A stretch of DNA of 64,000 nucleotides from Tigriopus japonicus (taxonomy: Eukaryota > Arthropoda > Copepoda > Harpacticoida > Harpacticidae), in assembly GCA_010645155.1 (NCBI GenBank), contig CM021317.1:2303626-2367625 (forward strand), in the 5' to 3' direction. Below the pieces are notes generated by a model. That model was not told the origin of the DNA. It saw only the letters and a program-made list of their open reading frames with translations, and did not search any database. Positions 1 through 10,601 of this stretch are shown here, in pieces (within the stretch, counting starts at the first letter, position 1; each line of letters begins with the position of its first letter). Both the position numbers and the translations under genes were made by a program.

Positions 1-36
1 TTGAATTTTTGGCATATTTTTGCCATTTTTTGCCCA

Positions 37-46
<10 letters not shown>

Positions 47-79
<33 letters not shown>
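47..79. repeat. (AAT)n microsatellite
   Basis: About eleven AAT units in a row are followed by a short stretch reading tgtttattgc. The SINE at 6386 ends in a similar run of AAT plus ctttattgc, so this may be the tail of another retroposon on the minus strand, but its body is not recognisable here. Confidence 0.85.
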
Positions 80-942
80 TTTATTGCGACTCTTGGTCAT
101 GTCATGGCGTATTAAAAAAGAGGATATATGTATAATCATATATAACTGTAAAACGACATTTCAAATGTTAAAAACACGTTAAAAATAGTTATGTAAATCA
201 TGATATCACAGTGAGTTGACTAGAATACGTTCCGTGCACATGGAAGAAATGAAGCGGGGTTTGACAGATAGTACAGATGCAGTTGGGTAGAGGTAGATGA
301 TGAAAATATTGGTTATTGCAGTAGAGAGGGTGGGTCAGATTGAACAGATCCTTCGTCAGTTCCCGTCTTTGATGGAGTTGGGCAGGAAGCCGGACGAAGG
401 AAAAATTTTTCTTGCAAATAAAAAGACCAAAAACTGCAAAGAAAAGTGCAAAAAGGTGCAAACAAATTTTCGTTAAATGCAATGAAATTGGTCAATTGAT
501 TTGGTTCATTTAGCTTGTTGCAAGAATCCTTTTTAGTCAAATAATAGCCAGAAAGGTATTTCTTCCAAAATTGGGTCACATGTAAACGTATATGAGAAAA
601 AATCACTTTACCAAATTTGGTCAGATTAATGGTTTTTATGTATACTCTCAGCAAAAATATTAAAGTTTCTTTTTGAAGACAGCTGATCATGTGGAAGTAT
701 GCTCAAGGATTGTTAACGTGACTTTACTTGGGTTAACTCTAAAAAATTAATATGCATAGACATGCAATGTCTGACCTTTTGATCTTTTAGCTTCATTTCA
801 TTATCCAAGCCAAGGAGGTTTCTACTCAACATAAGAACTATGCATTGTCAAGCTTAGTAAATGATTTTGGTCCTTATTTAGTTTTCATATAGGCGGGTAG
901 GCTGATTTTTTTCTTTTCAATGTTTATTCTTTTTAGTTGGTT
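80..942. other. intergenic, nothing recognised
   Basis: Low-complexity AT-rich DNA. Short open frames here have no start context, splice logic or domain. I see no gene. Confidence 0.6.
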
Positions 943-1212
943 GCGGATTTTTTGCTACTGCTACAAGGAATGTGATGCCTTGTAAGCAAGTAAATCATAA
1001 CATCTGATTTATACAGTTAACAATTATTTGAAATTTAATCTACCAACCAGTTACAAAGACAAATCTAGATAACCTTTGTATAGTGGGTTAACTCTGGTAT
1101 CGTATTTAAGAATTTATCTAACCCTGCTTTAAAAGCTCTAGGAGGATCAGCTCTTACTTTTTTTTCGACGAAGATTGGAGGGCAACAAATTTGATAATGA
1201 AGAAGCCTGATA
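943..1212 (-). mobile_element. degenerate 3' fragment of LINE family A
   Basis: Read on the minus strand this matches, with many substitutions, the 3' end of the element at 13267-13905: the terminal stretch around the ctacaaggaat motif, the taccaaccagttac stretch, the tttgtatagtgggtt stretch and the region coding for the end of the reverse-transcriptase ORF. It is an old 5'-truncated copy. Confidence 0.75.
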
Positions 1213-1938
1213 ACTAGGGACGGGCAAAAAGTGTAAAAAAAATTGGTAACATAAACACATTTTCGCCTTTATTTGCACGATTTTTTACGGATTCGGCCTA
1301 AAATGAACAAATTGTTGAATGTTTGCAATGTCATTATAATGATTTTGATTTAAAACATAGAATTAGTTTTAAATTTGTCTAGTAAATTTGACTGTTCTGT
1401 GGATATCGAGAAATTCTGGATTGAGGACAAAGTTTTGTTATGGTAACTAGTCTTGGTCAAAACAGTGCATTCGGGGTTATGTGTTTTGACAAGTGTGCTC
1501 AAAAGTATAAAATTTTAAGATTTGCTGACACTTGATGAGCAGAACTCAATTTTGGTCACTTCAAAATAGCGGAGAAGCTGATTAGGTGCTTGCCAAGTAT
1601 TGCCAATATGACCTAAATTGTCTGGTCAGGCTGTCAGTAAATAAGACTGAATTGGCTCCTTGCCTGGTAGTTATCGGCCAAGACTATTGAAAATAAAAAC
1701 TTAATCCTCAGTACATTATTTTTCGATATCCATAGCTCAGCTCTACTCATTGCTGTGAGCTGCAGACTCATAAAAAGACGGCAGGTAGAAGACTTCAACC
1801 ATTTCCTTCTCTAAGCTTCGCGCATGATTCCCTGAGAGAGAAACTGAAGCACAGAGCACAGACCGACGAGCAAAAACCAAGCCAGAAGTGCATGCCATCA
1901 TTTCACCGAAGTTCGGAAGAAATTGTCTGGTTCTCAAG

Positions 1939-1943
1939 TCAGT
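1939..1943 (+). promoter_or_regulatory. possible initiator (TCAGT) of the SET-domain gene
   Basis: An arthropod-type TCAGT initiator lies 79 bases upstream of the chosen ATG at 2022. No TATA box is visible about 30 bases before it, so this is only a candidate start site. Confidence 0.3.
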
Positions 1944-2021
1944 CCCTGATGCAGTTTTGCGACGATTGCAAAATTTTGTCTACAGCAATTGCAATCGAGT
2001 CCAGGTAGCAAAAGAGTGAAG

Positions 2022-4295
2022 ATGTGGGCTCTATTACTCTTTGCACTAGTTATAACAACAGCGAATGTTAAGAGTGAGGTTATCAATGAAATTCCTCCCA
2101 AAGAGAATCTTTGGGCCATCAAGGCCATTGAAGATTGGATGGAGCGAATGTCAGAGATGAGAACCTTCCGGTCATGTGAGAATTTTGAGCCTCCATTTGC
2201 GAAACCTTTCATTCCCAATTCATTGGGACCAGTGCTCTTTACTCGTTTGTGCCAGGAGAATGACACCCTTACCCCAAGACTGTCCATTAAAGGTGGCATT
2301 GTGGATGATCAAGGACGAATCCAAGGAATGGCCAAGCTTCAACTTGATCAAACCCCAACTCATCCCAACGTGTGCGTTTACAGGCGTCAAACTTTTGGAT
2401 CCGTTATCAAGACTCTGACGGGAACTTTTGTGGATGGAGTTCCGAATGGAAATGTCAAAACGGTGAACCAGGATTCATATATTACCATTGGTAATTATCT
2501 GAATGGGACTGCCCATGGGTTGGTTCGCCGCTGGAACGCCAAAAATAACCTCACATTCGTGGGCTACGTGTATAATTCAAAATATCATGGAAAAGCTTGG
2601 GTGAAAATAGGCGATGGAGACTTTGCTTGGCGGTATCAATTTTTTCAAGTGGGTGTTACCTTCGGTGATTGGCGAGAGGATGCGTCAAAGGTTTTGGCCT
2701 ATGGAAATAAAGGCCAAGTCGTGGTGGGAACCCCAACCTCAACATCTCATTACTTGAACATGGTGAATACTTATCATGCCAAGATCAAGAAAGTACAAGA
2801 GCACCACTGCTTTCTCAATTTGGACTTTGAGACCTTGCCAAATGAGCCTTTTCGGTTCCAGTTGGATGTGGGAAAGATAAGTGAGGTCCATGATAATATT
2901 GAGGCTTGTCATCAAGGCCTTGAACTCAATACAAAGAACCCAGTAGAAAGTTTTCGGAACTGGTTACAAGACTTAAATGGAAAGGATGGCAAGGGCTCTA
3001 TTTGGAAGCTGAAAGCCTCAAATGAAGACCTTCTCAAGGATGCTCCCAAGATCATCCAAGATATTTCCCATGTGTCTGGCCTTACTTTTGCTTGCGCGTT
3101 GTTTGGTTCAAAAGATCGTGTAAACTTCACAATTGAATATGGTCATGTCGATTTGATGAACCGTTTGCAAGGCAATGTCAAACTCGTATTCAATGAGACC
3201 CAAACACCCAAAATGGCCTTTTTCGATCAAGGATTCAAGAGTCTCTTTGGATATATGAAAGACACCAAGTTTCAAGAAGAAGTCGGTCTGGAATTGATTG
3301 ATGGCCGAATTCTCACAATCAAGATCCGAGATGGGGTTCTTCATGGACTCGGAATTCTCCTTGGACGTCGACCAGTTATGCCTCTTGCTCCAGAACTTGG
3401 AACGCCTGTTCCCAACTTTGATGCTTTGTACCAATCTGTCAGTGGTGTCTTTGCCTACAGAAATGGCCATTTGACCAAATCCATTGTATTAGTACTCATC
3501 GGAGGTGGAATGTTAGTTGGGGATTTGGATTCGAATTTCAAATTCACGGGCGACAATTTGGCCTTTGTTTATCCCGACTTCGAATTAGCCTATGTGGGTC
3601 GTTTCGAGAACTTTGTCATGAAAAGGGGTCGAATTGCAGAGGTGGTCGGGGAACAATTTAACGAGTTTGGGATCAAACAACTCAAGTTCTCGTTTCGAAA
3701 AAGCGATTCCCACGTGTTTTTTTACAGCCCACCTACCAATGTATCCATGGGAGAAGGGCCTAAGATCCTGGACCCCTATGACCAAAGAACGGTCAAATTG
3801 GGACCGTCAACCATTGAAGAAGCCGGAGAAGGCGTTTTTGCGATAAGAAAAATTCCGGCATTTTCGTCGGCATGCATGTTTTCCGGTATCAATTTGAGAA
3901 ATCTGGAAGAGATCCAATTGTATCTATTGGCCTACAAGAATCATATACCGATCATGAATCGCTCCAGAAAGTATGGGATCCAATTACAGCTGTTTCCCTT
4001 ACAACAATTTCAAATTCCGCCTCAAATGGACCTGACCACGGGATCGTGGAAACCCAATTTGGGACATAAAGTGAATGCGATTATTTTGTCCAAGCGGAAC
4101 GTGATGTTCAACGACTTTGAACATCCAAGATTTGGTCTCATCAAACATTGCTATAATCTTCGTGATATTCAACCAGGAGAAGAGTTGTTTTCTTTCTATG
4201 GATTGCAACAAGATTGGTTCAGAAACACCGTATCCAAGCAAGAAAAAATTGAATCCCTCCAAATGCTCGATGAACAGAGCAATCATATCAAATAA
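2022..4295 (+). CDS. secreted MORN-like and SET-domain protein, SETD7-related, probable pseudo-enzyme
   Basis: A single open exon of 757 residues. The ATG at 2022 puts a clear signal peptide at residues 1-18 (hydrophobic, then NVKS before EV); an upstream in-frame TTG was not used. Glycine-spaced MORN-like repeats lie around residues 135-240 (G-x4-G-x3-G pattern) and 430-490. A SET domain spans about residues 590-730: AGEGVF, GHKVNA, HPRFGLIK and FYG match the human SETD7 motifs AGEGLF, GHKANHS, HPRFGPIK and AYG. SETD7 is a nuclear/cytosolic lysine methyltransferase of about 366 residues whose NH pair contacts S-adenosylmethionine. Here N685 is kept but the histidine is Ala686. Seven or so N-glycosylation sequons (NDT, NGT, NLT, NFT, NET, NVS, NRS) fit a secretory-pathway protein. 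Family is fairly sure; loss of catalysis is inference. Confidence 0.8.
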   Translation: MWALLLFALVITTANVKSEVINEIPPKENLWAIKAIEDWMERMSEMRTFRSCENFEPPFAKPFIPNSLGPVLFTRLCQENDTLTPRLSIKGGIVDDQGRIQGMAKLQLDQTPTHPNVCVYRRQTFGSVIKTLTGTFVDGVPNGNVKTVNQDSYITIGNYLNGTAHGLVRRWNAKNNLTFVGYVYNSKYHGKAWVKIGDGDFAWRYQFFQVGVTFGDWREDASKVLAYGNKGQVVVGTPTSTSHYLNMVNTYHAKIKKVQEHHCFLNLDFETLPNEPFRFQLDVGKISEVHDNIEACHQGLELNTKNPVESFRNWLQDLNGKDGKGSIWKLKASNEDLLKDAPKIIQDISHVSGLTFACALFGSKDRVNFTIEYGHVDLMNRLQGNVKLVFNETQTPKMAFFDQGFKSLFGYMKDTKFQEEVGLELIDGRILTIKIRDGVLHGLGILLGRRPVMPLAPELGTPVPNFDALYQSVSGVFAYRNGHLTKSIVLVLIGGGMLVGDLDSNFKFTGDNLAFVYPDFELAYVGRFENFVMKRGRIAEVVGEQFNEFGIKQLKFSFRKSDSHVFFYSPPTNVSMGEGPKILDPYDQRTVKLGPSTIEEAGEGVFAIRKIPAFSSACMFSGINLRNLEEIQLYLLAYKNHIPIMNRSRKYGIQLQLFPLQQFQIPPQMDLTTGSWKPNLGHKVNAIILSKRNVMFNDFEHPRFGLIKHCYNLRDIQPGEELFSFYGLQQDWFRNTVSKQEKIESLQMLDEQSNHIK

Positions 4296-5782
4296 TGATT
4301 TTTCTCTGTGTCTATTGATATCTAAATATGAATTTTTTATCTCCGAAGGCGTAAGCAATTCTTTATTATTACAATTTATCAAGGAATTCGAGATAATAAT
4401 AATACGGATTTTTTCTCTTTTTGAGTTGTTCTTGGCCATTTTACAGATCGGGAAGGATATTAATCCCTTGTATAACATTGACACCCTTGTTAACAACACC
4501 CGGGTTTCGTTCAAATGTCATATTTTAAGAAATCCTGTTTGATTCTCACATGTGGTTGGGTTTAGCCGAGTGCTGTGAGATTTGACAATCCCTGGGACCA
4601 TCTGAACACGAGGACATGTCGAACCATGGTCAGGAAACTTTCGTTCGAGCAATTCTAAGACGAAATCCAAACAAGCTCCAAGTTATTTATCTACTACTTA
4701 AAAGGACATTTTCTTATCGCAGATTGCGGTATTGGCAAATGACTTTTTCTTAATATATTCTTGTTGAAACTTACATTCTTCTGATATTGAGGGTTATTCT
4801 TACATCGACAGAGTATTCTCATATTGAGCTTTAACTCTATGACGTGAGTAAATGAAGAATATATTTCAAATGCTTTTAAAAGAATTGTTCCTTACTTTGC
4901 AGAGAATAACACATTTTAACGGTTTTTTTTGTAAAGAGCTTCATATCAATGGCTCTTCTAACAAAGTCCACAGGCAATCAATGAATGAAAATAATAAAGG
5001 GTTAGGCCAGTGGAGAACAAATGAATTGTTTTCATAAGCTGTTGATTATGGCTTGAATAGATTTTAAACCAACTACAAAACAAGCACATGTCACAGAACA
5101 TTTGATATGTCATCATTTTTTGCATCAAGGAAAATCCCTTGATTCGAATTTCTCGCTCTTATTCCGTGCTCAAATAGAAACAAATTATGAAATATAAGAA
5201 TATGTTAAAAATTATAACCTGAACATCTTGCAACACAAGTAAATAAAAAAAATTGATGTGTTTCGTGACGAAGTAAGATTGCCATTTGGCATCATCGACT
5301 ACGGCTTATCAATAGAGCGGTAAAAAGATGCTTTAAAAATGACTCAAAATAGCCTTTAAAGAGCTTATAATCCCAAAATGCTTAAAAATAAAAAAAAGTT
5401 CAAAACCTGCTTGTGGTTTCAAAATATGGGCAACTAACCTTTAGAGTGGTATGTTCAAGGCTAATTCAATCCCACATAAAGAAATACTGTTAAAGTTAAC
5501 TTAAAAAAAAAACATTTTAGCCCCAAAAAGCTTTCCAGCTATAAATCACATCGCAATTATTTTAGCCCTACTTTTCAGAGATGTTTCCTAGATCTCTTTC
5601 TTCTCCAGCCCTGAAGAGGTCTCGTTTACGGTGGCCAAGCTTCCATGTGCAATTAGTTATCTATCTCCTGGCTCGCCTTCTTTCACCACCCTCGTCATTT
5701 AGCAGGACTTTTCCCCGTCAGAGGATGACCCATGGGTGTGAATTATGAAGTGAAGATTTACGACTAGGTCTCAAGTTTCTTA
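4296..5782. other. intergenic, nothing recognised
   Basis: AT-rich DNA between two plus-strand genes. Short open frames are unsupported. No mobile element with recognisable ends was found. Confidence 0.6.
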
Positions 5783-5787
5783 TCAGT
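5783..5787 (+). promoter_or_regulatory. possible initiator (TCAGT)
   Basis: TCAGT followed by a second TCAG lies 82 bases before the ATG at 5865. No TATA box is seen upstream. This is a candidate start site for the orphan membrane-protein gene. Confidence 0.3.
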
Positions 5788-5864
5788 CAGTTGTTCGACC
5801 AACTCCGAAGGGTGCAGCCGGCGTTTCAAGTACTCTGCAGTCGAGGGGGAAATTACATACGGCA

Positions 5865-8208
5865 ATGGCGAAACGAATAGCGTGTTTCCTGGCTCTGCTC
5901 CTGAACCCTGTTTGGAGCAAATATCTTGTGATTAAAACTTCAGCTAATATAATAAATATTGACTTGGCTGGAGTGAACCAAGACGGATATTTTGTGCCCA
6001 AAATCCCCACTACCAAGGCTCCTGTGAAGACCACAACCAGTGTATCGTCGTCCACACCATTCTCGTTGGAGATCAAACCCATGGCTTTCATTCAAGAGTC
6101 TGTAGCGGATGTTCGGAGACCACCCAAATGTGATGTTTTGCCCAAATGCCATTCATTCATGTTGGCCTTGAAACAGTTCCCAAGTAAATCTGAGAGGTTG
6201 GCAAATGCTTGCCGACAAATCACACCTCAACTTCGCTTTTGGGCCCCCAAATTTTTCAATGGAGAGTAAGTTAACTTTTTCGTGAAAGTTCCTTGGGCAA
6301 GAGTTTTGTGTACTTTTCATTTAGAAAGCTTTTAACCTAAACTTTCGGGTTCAGTTAATAATGCTTGGATAAAATTTGATTTCTTTTAATAATAATAATC
6401 TTTATTGCAAGGACTTGTCCCATTGGATTGTTACTAGTACATGTACATTTTTTTACAATAATGACCATTTAGTCGAGGGCCCATTCTGGGTTTTGTTGCG
6501 GGTGCCATTCGAGGCATCAATCCACCAGACAGAATTGGAGTTGGGTGGGGGAAGACCTGGGATCGAACCCATGAACCCGAGAGCAACTCGGACGCGCGTT
6601 AATCAACTGCGCTACAACCATCTTCCCCATTTTACCCATGTACCATCTTTTCGGTATCGTTTTAAGACAAGCCTTATTTTCGATTTCGGTTACAAGCCTT
6701 TTCTGTCTGTCATTAATATTATCAAGATATATCAAAACGATCCAAATACACTTCGTAACAAACAAAAACAGCACGATCATAGATTAACAAAATACACTTG
6801 AGTTTGGGCTCTTTCATTACAAAGGTATAGGTATTTCTTTCTCTCAATTTTTTTTATCAAAGTAGAATTTAAAGAAACAATGAAAAAAGTACGGTTGCGT
6901 TTCTAGTTAACAGTGTTGCCATTTTTTTTACTCTGAATCTATTTCACTTGCCCTTTGAATGTTCTGGTTGTGGTACGCTTTTTTGGCCCAAAAACCTTAA
7001 CAGGTAACAACAAGCACCAGTATCAAAACACTGCTAAATATCCAACAAAAACACATCACAAGTAAAAAACTACCTTCGACTTAGCTGATTGAAACCTCTA
7101 CAAGGTGTTCACGAATTATTTATGGTGCATCAGAAGAAAATGGATCCTCCTTCAGTTACTAAGAAATAAATTTCAAAGTTCCTGTGTCAGCTGTTACGCC
7201 GGAATTACGTTGAAAGTCCCAAAGATCATTCAAATTTTTGGCCATGACTCAAGCAATCAAAAGCTCATTTTATTAAGAATCGCAATTAAATATTGGCTCA
7301 CAATGTATAAGCTACGCTACTAAGGCTACTATAAGGCATAATTTGCTACATTTGCAATTACTTTCTGTGAAAATTTGATAAAATCTGGATTCAATAGGCT
7401 TCATGTTAACGCACTTAATTCAAAAGCGAGAGCATACCAAAATCAAGTCAAATTAGCATTCGTTGAGCATATACTCTCCCTAGGTGGGAGTTGTCACGAG
7501 TATATACTCGAGGCTGGTTAATCTGACTTGATTTTGGTGTACTCTCACTTTTGAATTAGGTGCGTTAACATGCGGCCTAATAATGCTTGACAAAGATACA
7601 GAAAAGTACATATGGTAAATGATATCTCTTGATATAAGAGGAACTCTGGTTATTAAAATAGTGTTCTAGGTGACCGACATTTTTGAGCCACTTTTGATTA
7701 GTAAAGTAGTGTTATGTTGTAACAAGAAATTGATTTGCTAATTATCTTTCTTTTTGTTCTTAGATGCGTTGATCCCTTTCAACCTGCTTCTAAAGTGATG
7801 ATGCCCAGCTACATTATGCTGACTGGAGCATTGCAAGCTAATGTCAAATATCAGGATCTCATCCTCCATTGTTCCGCTGCACGCGAGTTTCACTTTCATG
7901 ATCTGTCCCGCTTGGACCAAAGACAGGTTCAAGATCTTCTTCGACCATGTCAAACTAAAGCCAACAGAATCTCATGGGTAACGTTGGGACTAGCTGTGCT
8001 CATATTGGTCCTGATTCTCTTGATTCTGATGTGCTTATTGTGCACCATTCCGAAACGAGGCAAAAAGAAGAAACCCATAGGCTACACGTGGACATGCGAA
8101 CTCAGATCAGCTGAACCTGAAAGTCATATGGAGCAAGATATTATGTTGGGTGACCAATCTCCACAAGAAACCGCACCAACGACGACATTTCAAACATTCA
8201 CATCTTGA
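5865..8208 (+). CDS. orphan type I single-pass membrane protein (two exons)
   Basis: Coding exons are 5865-6265 and 7764-8208. The donor is gtaagt after GGAGA and the acceptor is ttgttcttag; both sides are phase 2 and join as a glutamate codon, giving 281 residues. The protein has a signal peptide (1-18, ending VWS), a Thr/Ser/Pro-rich stretch near 48-70, a cysteine-containing ectodomain (PPKC, LPKC, NAC, ECVD, LHC, RPC), one strongly hydrophobic helix at about 206-228 and a basic stop-transfer stretch (PKRGKKKKP) before a tail of about 50 residues. I do not recognise the family. It resembles a cell-surface receptor or adhesion protein in layout only. A polyadenylation signal lies 355 bases after the stop. 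Confidence 0.75.
6386..6628 (-). mobile_element. tRNA-derived SINE in intron
   Basis: On the minus strand the element starts with a tRNA-like head: an A box (TAGCGCAGTTGATTAACGC) and a B box (GGTTCGATCCC), with a perfect 7-bp acceptor stem (GGGAAGA with TCTTCCC) and an anticodon-like hairpin (CCGA..TCGG). The T stem pairs poorly, so it is not a working tRNA. The body continues for about 160 bases and ends in an ATT-repeat tail. This is the usual structure of a tRNA-derived SINE. Confidence 0.8.
7397..7577. mobile_element. foldback MITE, family F1, copy 1
   Basis: Long inverted arms read GGC-t-t-CATGTTAACGCAC..ATTCAAAAGCGAGAG at the left and the complement at the right (GTGCGTTAACATGCGGCC read inward). 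Flanking TA dinucleotides (tAggc..gccTa) could be the target duplication. Related copies are at 26817, 26981 and 49910. Confidence 0.8.
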
Positions 8209-8562
8209 AATGGATTTGAATTTGCAACGTGGATCGCAGCATGTACATAAGTTGTTGCATTTTGGTTTCCCAAATCATGTCAGTATTAAAATTTATCAAT
8301 AGTGTCACCGAAATGTTTGTCAAATCATTAGATGTCTCTGGAAACAATCGATATTCCACTTAAACATTCGTTGGCTGGAATTGGGCCAAAAACATGCAAA
8401 ATTCACTTTCTGGATTTTGAAATTGAAAGCAATTTAACAAGCCTTTTGTTGTGGCAAAAAATAGGACTTAACATGAATCCAAACAATATTATAGAGTTGC
8501 TGATTTGTTCAGTGGATTCCAAAGAATCAAATCAATATTTCGAAAGGTTTCTCATATAAAGA

Positions 8563-8568
8563 AATAAA
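8563..8568 (+). terminator. polyadenylation signal AATAAA
   Basis: AATAAA 355 bases after the stop codon of the orphan membrane protein; a second AATAAA-like motif follows near 8626. Confidence 0.45.
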
Positions 8569-8870
8569 ATAGTTTTTATTGTTTCTTTCAAGCGATATAT
8601 GATTTTAAATGTCTCATTTTCTAGCTAATAAAATGAGCCTGTTATCAACCAGGTGTAATCAGCGGTATTTTATTGTAAAATATTCAGTTTCCAGGGACCA
8701 ATTCATTGAATGGACGCTTATATGGTGAAAAACTTGAATTCACCAAATTGGGCTGAGAAACTAAGCTCAGTTAACGGCCTTTTTTTACCCCCAGAGGTAT
8801 GATTTAAAGCGCTCAGTTGAAGCAACCTTTGTGCATATCTAATTAGCCAAGGATCACTAAAGACCAGATG

Positions 8871-8962
8871 CTAGTTTTTTAAGCGCAAAGATCGATCTCA
8901 AGATCGAACTTACAGTTCTAAAGTACGATCTTAAGATCGATCTTTGCGTCTTAAAAAACTAG
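8871..8962. mobile_element. short foldback element (hairpin)
   Basis: Two nearly perfect complementary arms of about 36 bases (8871-8906 and 8926-8962, starting CTAGTTTTTTAAGCGCAAAG) enclose a 19-base loop. Within each arm the smaller palindrome GATCGATC is present. No coding capacity. Confidence 0.8.
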
Positions 8963-9175
8963 CCTCTAGATTCCTCGGTTGCTGGCAAAAGTTATTTTTC
9001 GAATTGTGTAACAGATAACGAAAAATCTAAGTAAACCAATTGTTCGATTGGCAATTCAAAGCTCACATGCTTAATTTCAACTTGATCGACTGACATTTGT
9101 GTCAGTGAAAGTAATTTGAAGCATAGAGCAATGCTTCTTCCGACCGAACATTTGCACTTACTATTATTGTCCAAG

Positions 9176-9600
9176 AAGTCATGGAGTGGGAGGCTAGAAA
9201 TGAGAATTTTGATTTCCAGTTGAAACAAACCATTTGCGTTCTTCTGCAAGTGAGATCTGGCTTGCATTAAGAAGAACACGTATTTCAAATTTCAGCCCAA
9301 TCAAATGCCGGAGTGAAAAGTTAAGCCTTCTCAAACTCATGTACTGAAGAGAGCATAGAATGAATGAACTCGCCCTTTTGTAGTAAAACGATTACCACAA
9401 AAGGGCTAGTTCATTCATTCTCGGTAGGATTTGCACTGAGCTTTGAGAGAGCATAACTTTTGACTCCGACGTTGGATTGAGCTGAAAATTGAAGTACGTA
9501 GTCTGCTCGATAAAAGAAAGGTCTCATATGCAGAAGAGCATTATTGACTGGTTTCTACTGGAAATCATAATTCTCAGTGCTAGCCTCCCACTCCATGATT
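9176..9600. mobile_element. long foldback element with inner hairpin
   Basis: The left part (from TCATGGAGTGGGAGGCTAG) is repeated in inverted form at the right (to CTAGCCTCCCACTCCATGA), with arms of about 150 bases that have diverged. At the centre (about 9358-9422) sits a second, near-perfect hairpin beginning GAATGAATGAACT and containing GCCCTTTTGT. Both are non-coding. Confidence 0.75.
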
Positions 9601-9896
9601 CCAGTGCTTCTTGCATCGTCCAAAAGGACGATTATAGGGTCATTTTTTCTATCGTTTCGGCGCGTATGTACTGCGGCTCTTAAAAATGTCGAAACGTTGT
9701 TACTCGTGAACAGAGGAACGTATGATGCTGAAAACCAGCAAAAAATGACATCCTCGAATGATTGTTTAATCAATCTTATCAAAACAAATACATTTACTTG
9801 AATGAAATTCGATTTATAAAAAAAATCCACAACTGAACGCCGGAGCGGAGGCTTCCATGTCTTACGATTTCCTTGAATTTGCGTAAAATTTACGAT

Positions 9897-10124
9897 TGAG
9901 GGAAAGGGCTCTCAACCGAAACCGAAACCGACAACAGCTGATAACAAAAGTAGGTTCAAGATTTAAATGAAAATTTCATTGGAGTTGTAAACAAATGTAA
10001 AAAAAATCTGAAATGATGTCGTTGAATTGATTTGCATCACATTTTTTTCCAAAACTGCGTTCGGTTCCGACAAGCAAAACCGACACCGAAACCAAAATTT
10101 CGGCCGAAAGGTTTTGGTCCCTTA
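9897..10124. mobile_element. decayed hAT-type MITE (CCGAAA family)
   Basis: The CCGAAACCGAAACCGA run, the CAGCTGA motif and the terminal TTTCGGCCGAAAG stretch match the intact element at 21673-22000 in the same order. The ends are eroded, so the target duplication cannot be read. Confidence 0.65.
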
Positions 10125-10601
10125 ATAACAACCTGAATCCTTCTTTACCGCTGGTCGACATGATCGTTTTGGACTGTCTTTTCCTTTCCGAGTTTTCCAT
10201 ATTTTGACTTAAAAATGCCTTTCTTTTTGGAAATTAACATGCAGTCTTCATATTACACAAATTAATGATTTGATTAACTAGTCTTTCATTTTGTCGATAC
10301 CTCGCTCGTCCGTATGTTTCGTCATGTCTTTCCAAACATTAAGATGTATTGAAATCCCTTGGATTTATGTATCATAACGACATATCTTATCAAAGGGACT
10401 CGTTCCCTATTCATGTCAGTAATACTCACCAATAAAAAAGGCAGTCTACATCCACGCAAATTTTCCATTAACTTTCCTTATTGGACGGAAGATGATGTCG
10501 TGCAAGGAGATGAAAAGAGTTGGCGATCAAATTCAATGATTCAGTTCAACATGGAACAAGATTAGGACAGATCAGAAGTTGGATCTTAGCCGTTATACAT
10601 C

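Noticed and set aside
1989..2021. An 11-codon N-terminal extension of the SET protein from a TTG codon
   Set aside because: TTG is not a normal start in animals, and the ATG at 2022 places the signal peptide at the very N-terminus.
6540..6628. A functional tRNA gene on the minus strand
   Set aside because: A and B boxes and the acceptor stem are present, but the T stem does not pair and the sequence continues into a SINE body with an ATT tail.
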